This document shows, in pieces, positions 63,189 through 64,000 of a stretch of DNA of 64,000 nt. The position numbers and the translations under genes are program-made. The stretch lies in contig NZ_AP025018.1 of assembly GCF_019977735.1 (NCBI RefSeq), positions 5,026,580 through 5,090,579 of the forward strand, in the 5' to 3' direction. The DNA comes from Calothrix sp. PCC 7716. GTDB taxonomy: Bacteria > Cyanobacteriota > Cyanobacteriia > Cyanobacteriales > Nostocaceae. The notes below the pieces were generated by a model that was not told the DNA's origin, did no database searches, and saw nothing but the letters and a program-made list of their open reading frames with translations. Each line of letters starts with the position of its first letter. The first letter of the stretch is position 1.

Positions 63189-64000
63189 TTAATTTCTACA
63201 TCGGTAAAGTTGGTAAGGAATACCAATGCGGTAATATTGCTTCTCATCTTTATTGCAACCCAATTGCGAAGAAACATTTATTTGTTGAGGAAAATCGCGT
63301 TTTCGCAAACCCGAAGCAACAACCCATAAATTTAAAGGCGCCTTCTGGGTTGGTAACTGTGCTAATTTATTTATAACTGCTTGAAAATTAGGTTTTTTAT
63401 CAAAGAAGGCTAAATTGTATGGTGTTAAAGAATTACTTGTGATTTGTTGTAATGCCAACCCAAAGCTTAATCCTAAAGCGACATCTTGATAATCACTGTA
63501 TCCGACCACTACCATTAATGGAACCGAAGGTTCTTGGTTAAAGTTACGCGCGACTAGTTCCGGTTGGAAAGGTTTTTGAAAAACCAAGTTGAAGTTTAAG
63601 AATATACAGCTAACAATACCAACAACTAAAACACTAAGAAACGCTTTACCCCTCCTCAGTAAACTCACAGCGAGTAAAGCGCAAAAGCCAGGATAATATA
63701 CAAAGTTATAACGCGGTACGACGGTAATATCTTTCTGAGTTAAATAAATAATGGCAAAAAATTCTAAGACTACGCAAGCAGTAAAACCCAATAGTGTTAG
63801 GGTAGAAAGTTGAGTGTCGGGATTTTTTATAAGTTGTTTTAACCCTTTTATTGCTTCACGAATAAACCATACTCCGCAAAACAGCATAAAAATAGCACTA
63901 ATAGCAGCGTTGACTATTGGTTGTTGTTCTACAGGAAAGGCAATTAGCATTAATACCCAGTTAATTATAGTTTGGTATAAGGGCGCCACGTGTTGAGGCG
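63189..64000 (-). CDS. C-terminal part of a membrane glycosyltransferase (GT39-like), running off the window
   Basis: The frame is open from the last window base through codons PQHVAPLYQT to a stop at 63189, so the 5' end lies outside. A GTG at 63989 exists inside it but is unlikely to be the start. It has about four membrane helices (near residues 10-50, 70-90, 95-115, 120-140 of the visible part) and then a soluble periplasmic tail (from about 145: VPLMVVVGYSDYQDVALGLSFGLALQQ). The family resembles dolichyl-phosphate-mannose-type glycosyltransferases found in cyanobacteria. The N-terminal catalytic part is not visible here. Confidence 0.75.
   Translation of the reverse strand, partial: PQHVAPLYQTIINWVLMLIAFPVEQQPIVNAAISAIFMLFCGVWFIREAIKGLKQLIKNPDTQLSTLTLLGFTACVVLEFFAIIYLTQKDITVVPRYNFVYYPGFCALLAVSLLRRGKAFLSVLVVGIVSCIFLNFNLVFQKPFQPELVARNFNQEPSVPLMVVVGYSDYQDVALGLSFGLALQQITSNSLTPYNLAFFDKKPNFQAVINKLAQLPTQKAPLNLWVVASGLRKRDFPQQINVSSQLGCNKDEKQYYRIGIPYQLYRCRN

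Noticed and set aside
1-64000. tRNA or rRNA genes
   Set aside because: I looked for cloverleaf-like blocks and rRNA signatures by eye and found none. A tRNAscan run would settle it.

Overview
The window comes from a filamentous (probably Nostocales-type) cyanobacterium. It carries ycf3, the RuBisCO assembly factor raf1, a menG/ubiE-type quinone methyltransferase, the mycosporine genes mysA-mysB-mysC, a zinc-ribbon Ser/Thr kinase with a membrane tail, and many of the short intergenic repeats typical of these genomes. Base composition is moderately AT-rich. The palindrome GGCGCC is strikingly over-represented: 17 copies in the first 7.6 kb alone. The classical cyanobacterial palindrome GCGATCGC was not noticed anywhere.

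Layout. 1-7.8 kb: a DsbD-type thioredoxin fragment, a redoxin lipoprotein, gatC, ycf3, a SRAP protein, a GST, two lipid or membrane proteins, a hemerythrin and an M20 amidohydrolase. 7.8-15.5 kb, all on the minus strand: mysA-mysB-mysC, followed downstream by a three-PAS hybrid histidine kinase and a receiver-kinase. 15.5-19.3 kb: a long intergenic stretch containing a 177-bp MITE-like insertion, a secreted pentapeptide-repeat protein and a Ser/Thr kinase. 19.4-29.2 kb: a compact specialised-metabolism cluster with an O-methyltransferase, a DMT exporter, a TauD-like dioxygenase, an MFS/BT1-type transporter, an NRPS (half C domain, glycine-coded A, T, TE) and a PGM1-like ATP-grasp ligase. 29.2-31.4 kb: a 70-bp tandem repeat array, an SDR and a small unknown gene.

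31.4-54.3 kb is one minus-strand exopolysaccharide locus of about 23 kb. In order of transcription it has a conserved unknown protein, a Wzc-type tyrosine autokinase, Wzm/Wzt ABC exporter genes, a broken GT14-type glycosyltransferase, three tandem GT2 paralogs, an O-antigen ligase/polymerase, a GT4, a GT-A-like protein, a PhyH dioxygenase, a GT61, another GT4, a GT2, a WecG/TagA enzyme and a WbaP-type initiating sugar transferase.

The most notable object is a 3,202-bp mobile element (45538-48739) inserted into the GT14 gene. It has imperfect terminal inverted repeats starting TAGG-TGTTGACTTTG and a 9-bp target duplication GTATAATAC. Removing it with one target copy restores an in-frame 312-residue enzyme. 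It encodes a small charged coiled-coil protein overlapping a DDE-like transposase, and then carries about 1.55 kb with no credible gene but several strong hairpins and a G-rich tract.

54.3-64 kb: a 1.8-kb intergenic region with a perfect CRP-type site, a DUF445 protein, menG/ubiE, a second DMT transporter, a receiver-GAF protein, raf1, a small unknown protein between near-identical inverted repeats, and the C-terminal part of a membrane glycosyltransferase running off the window.
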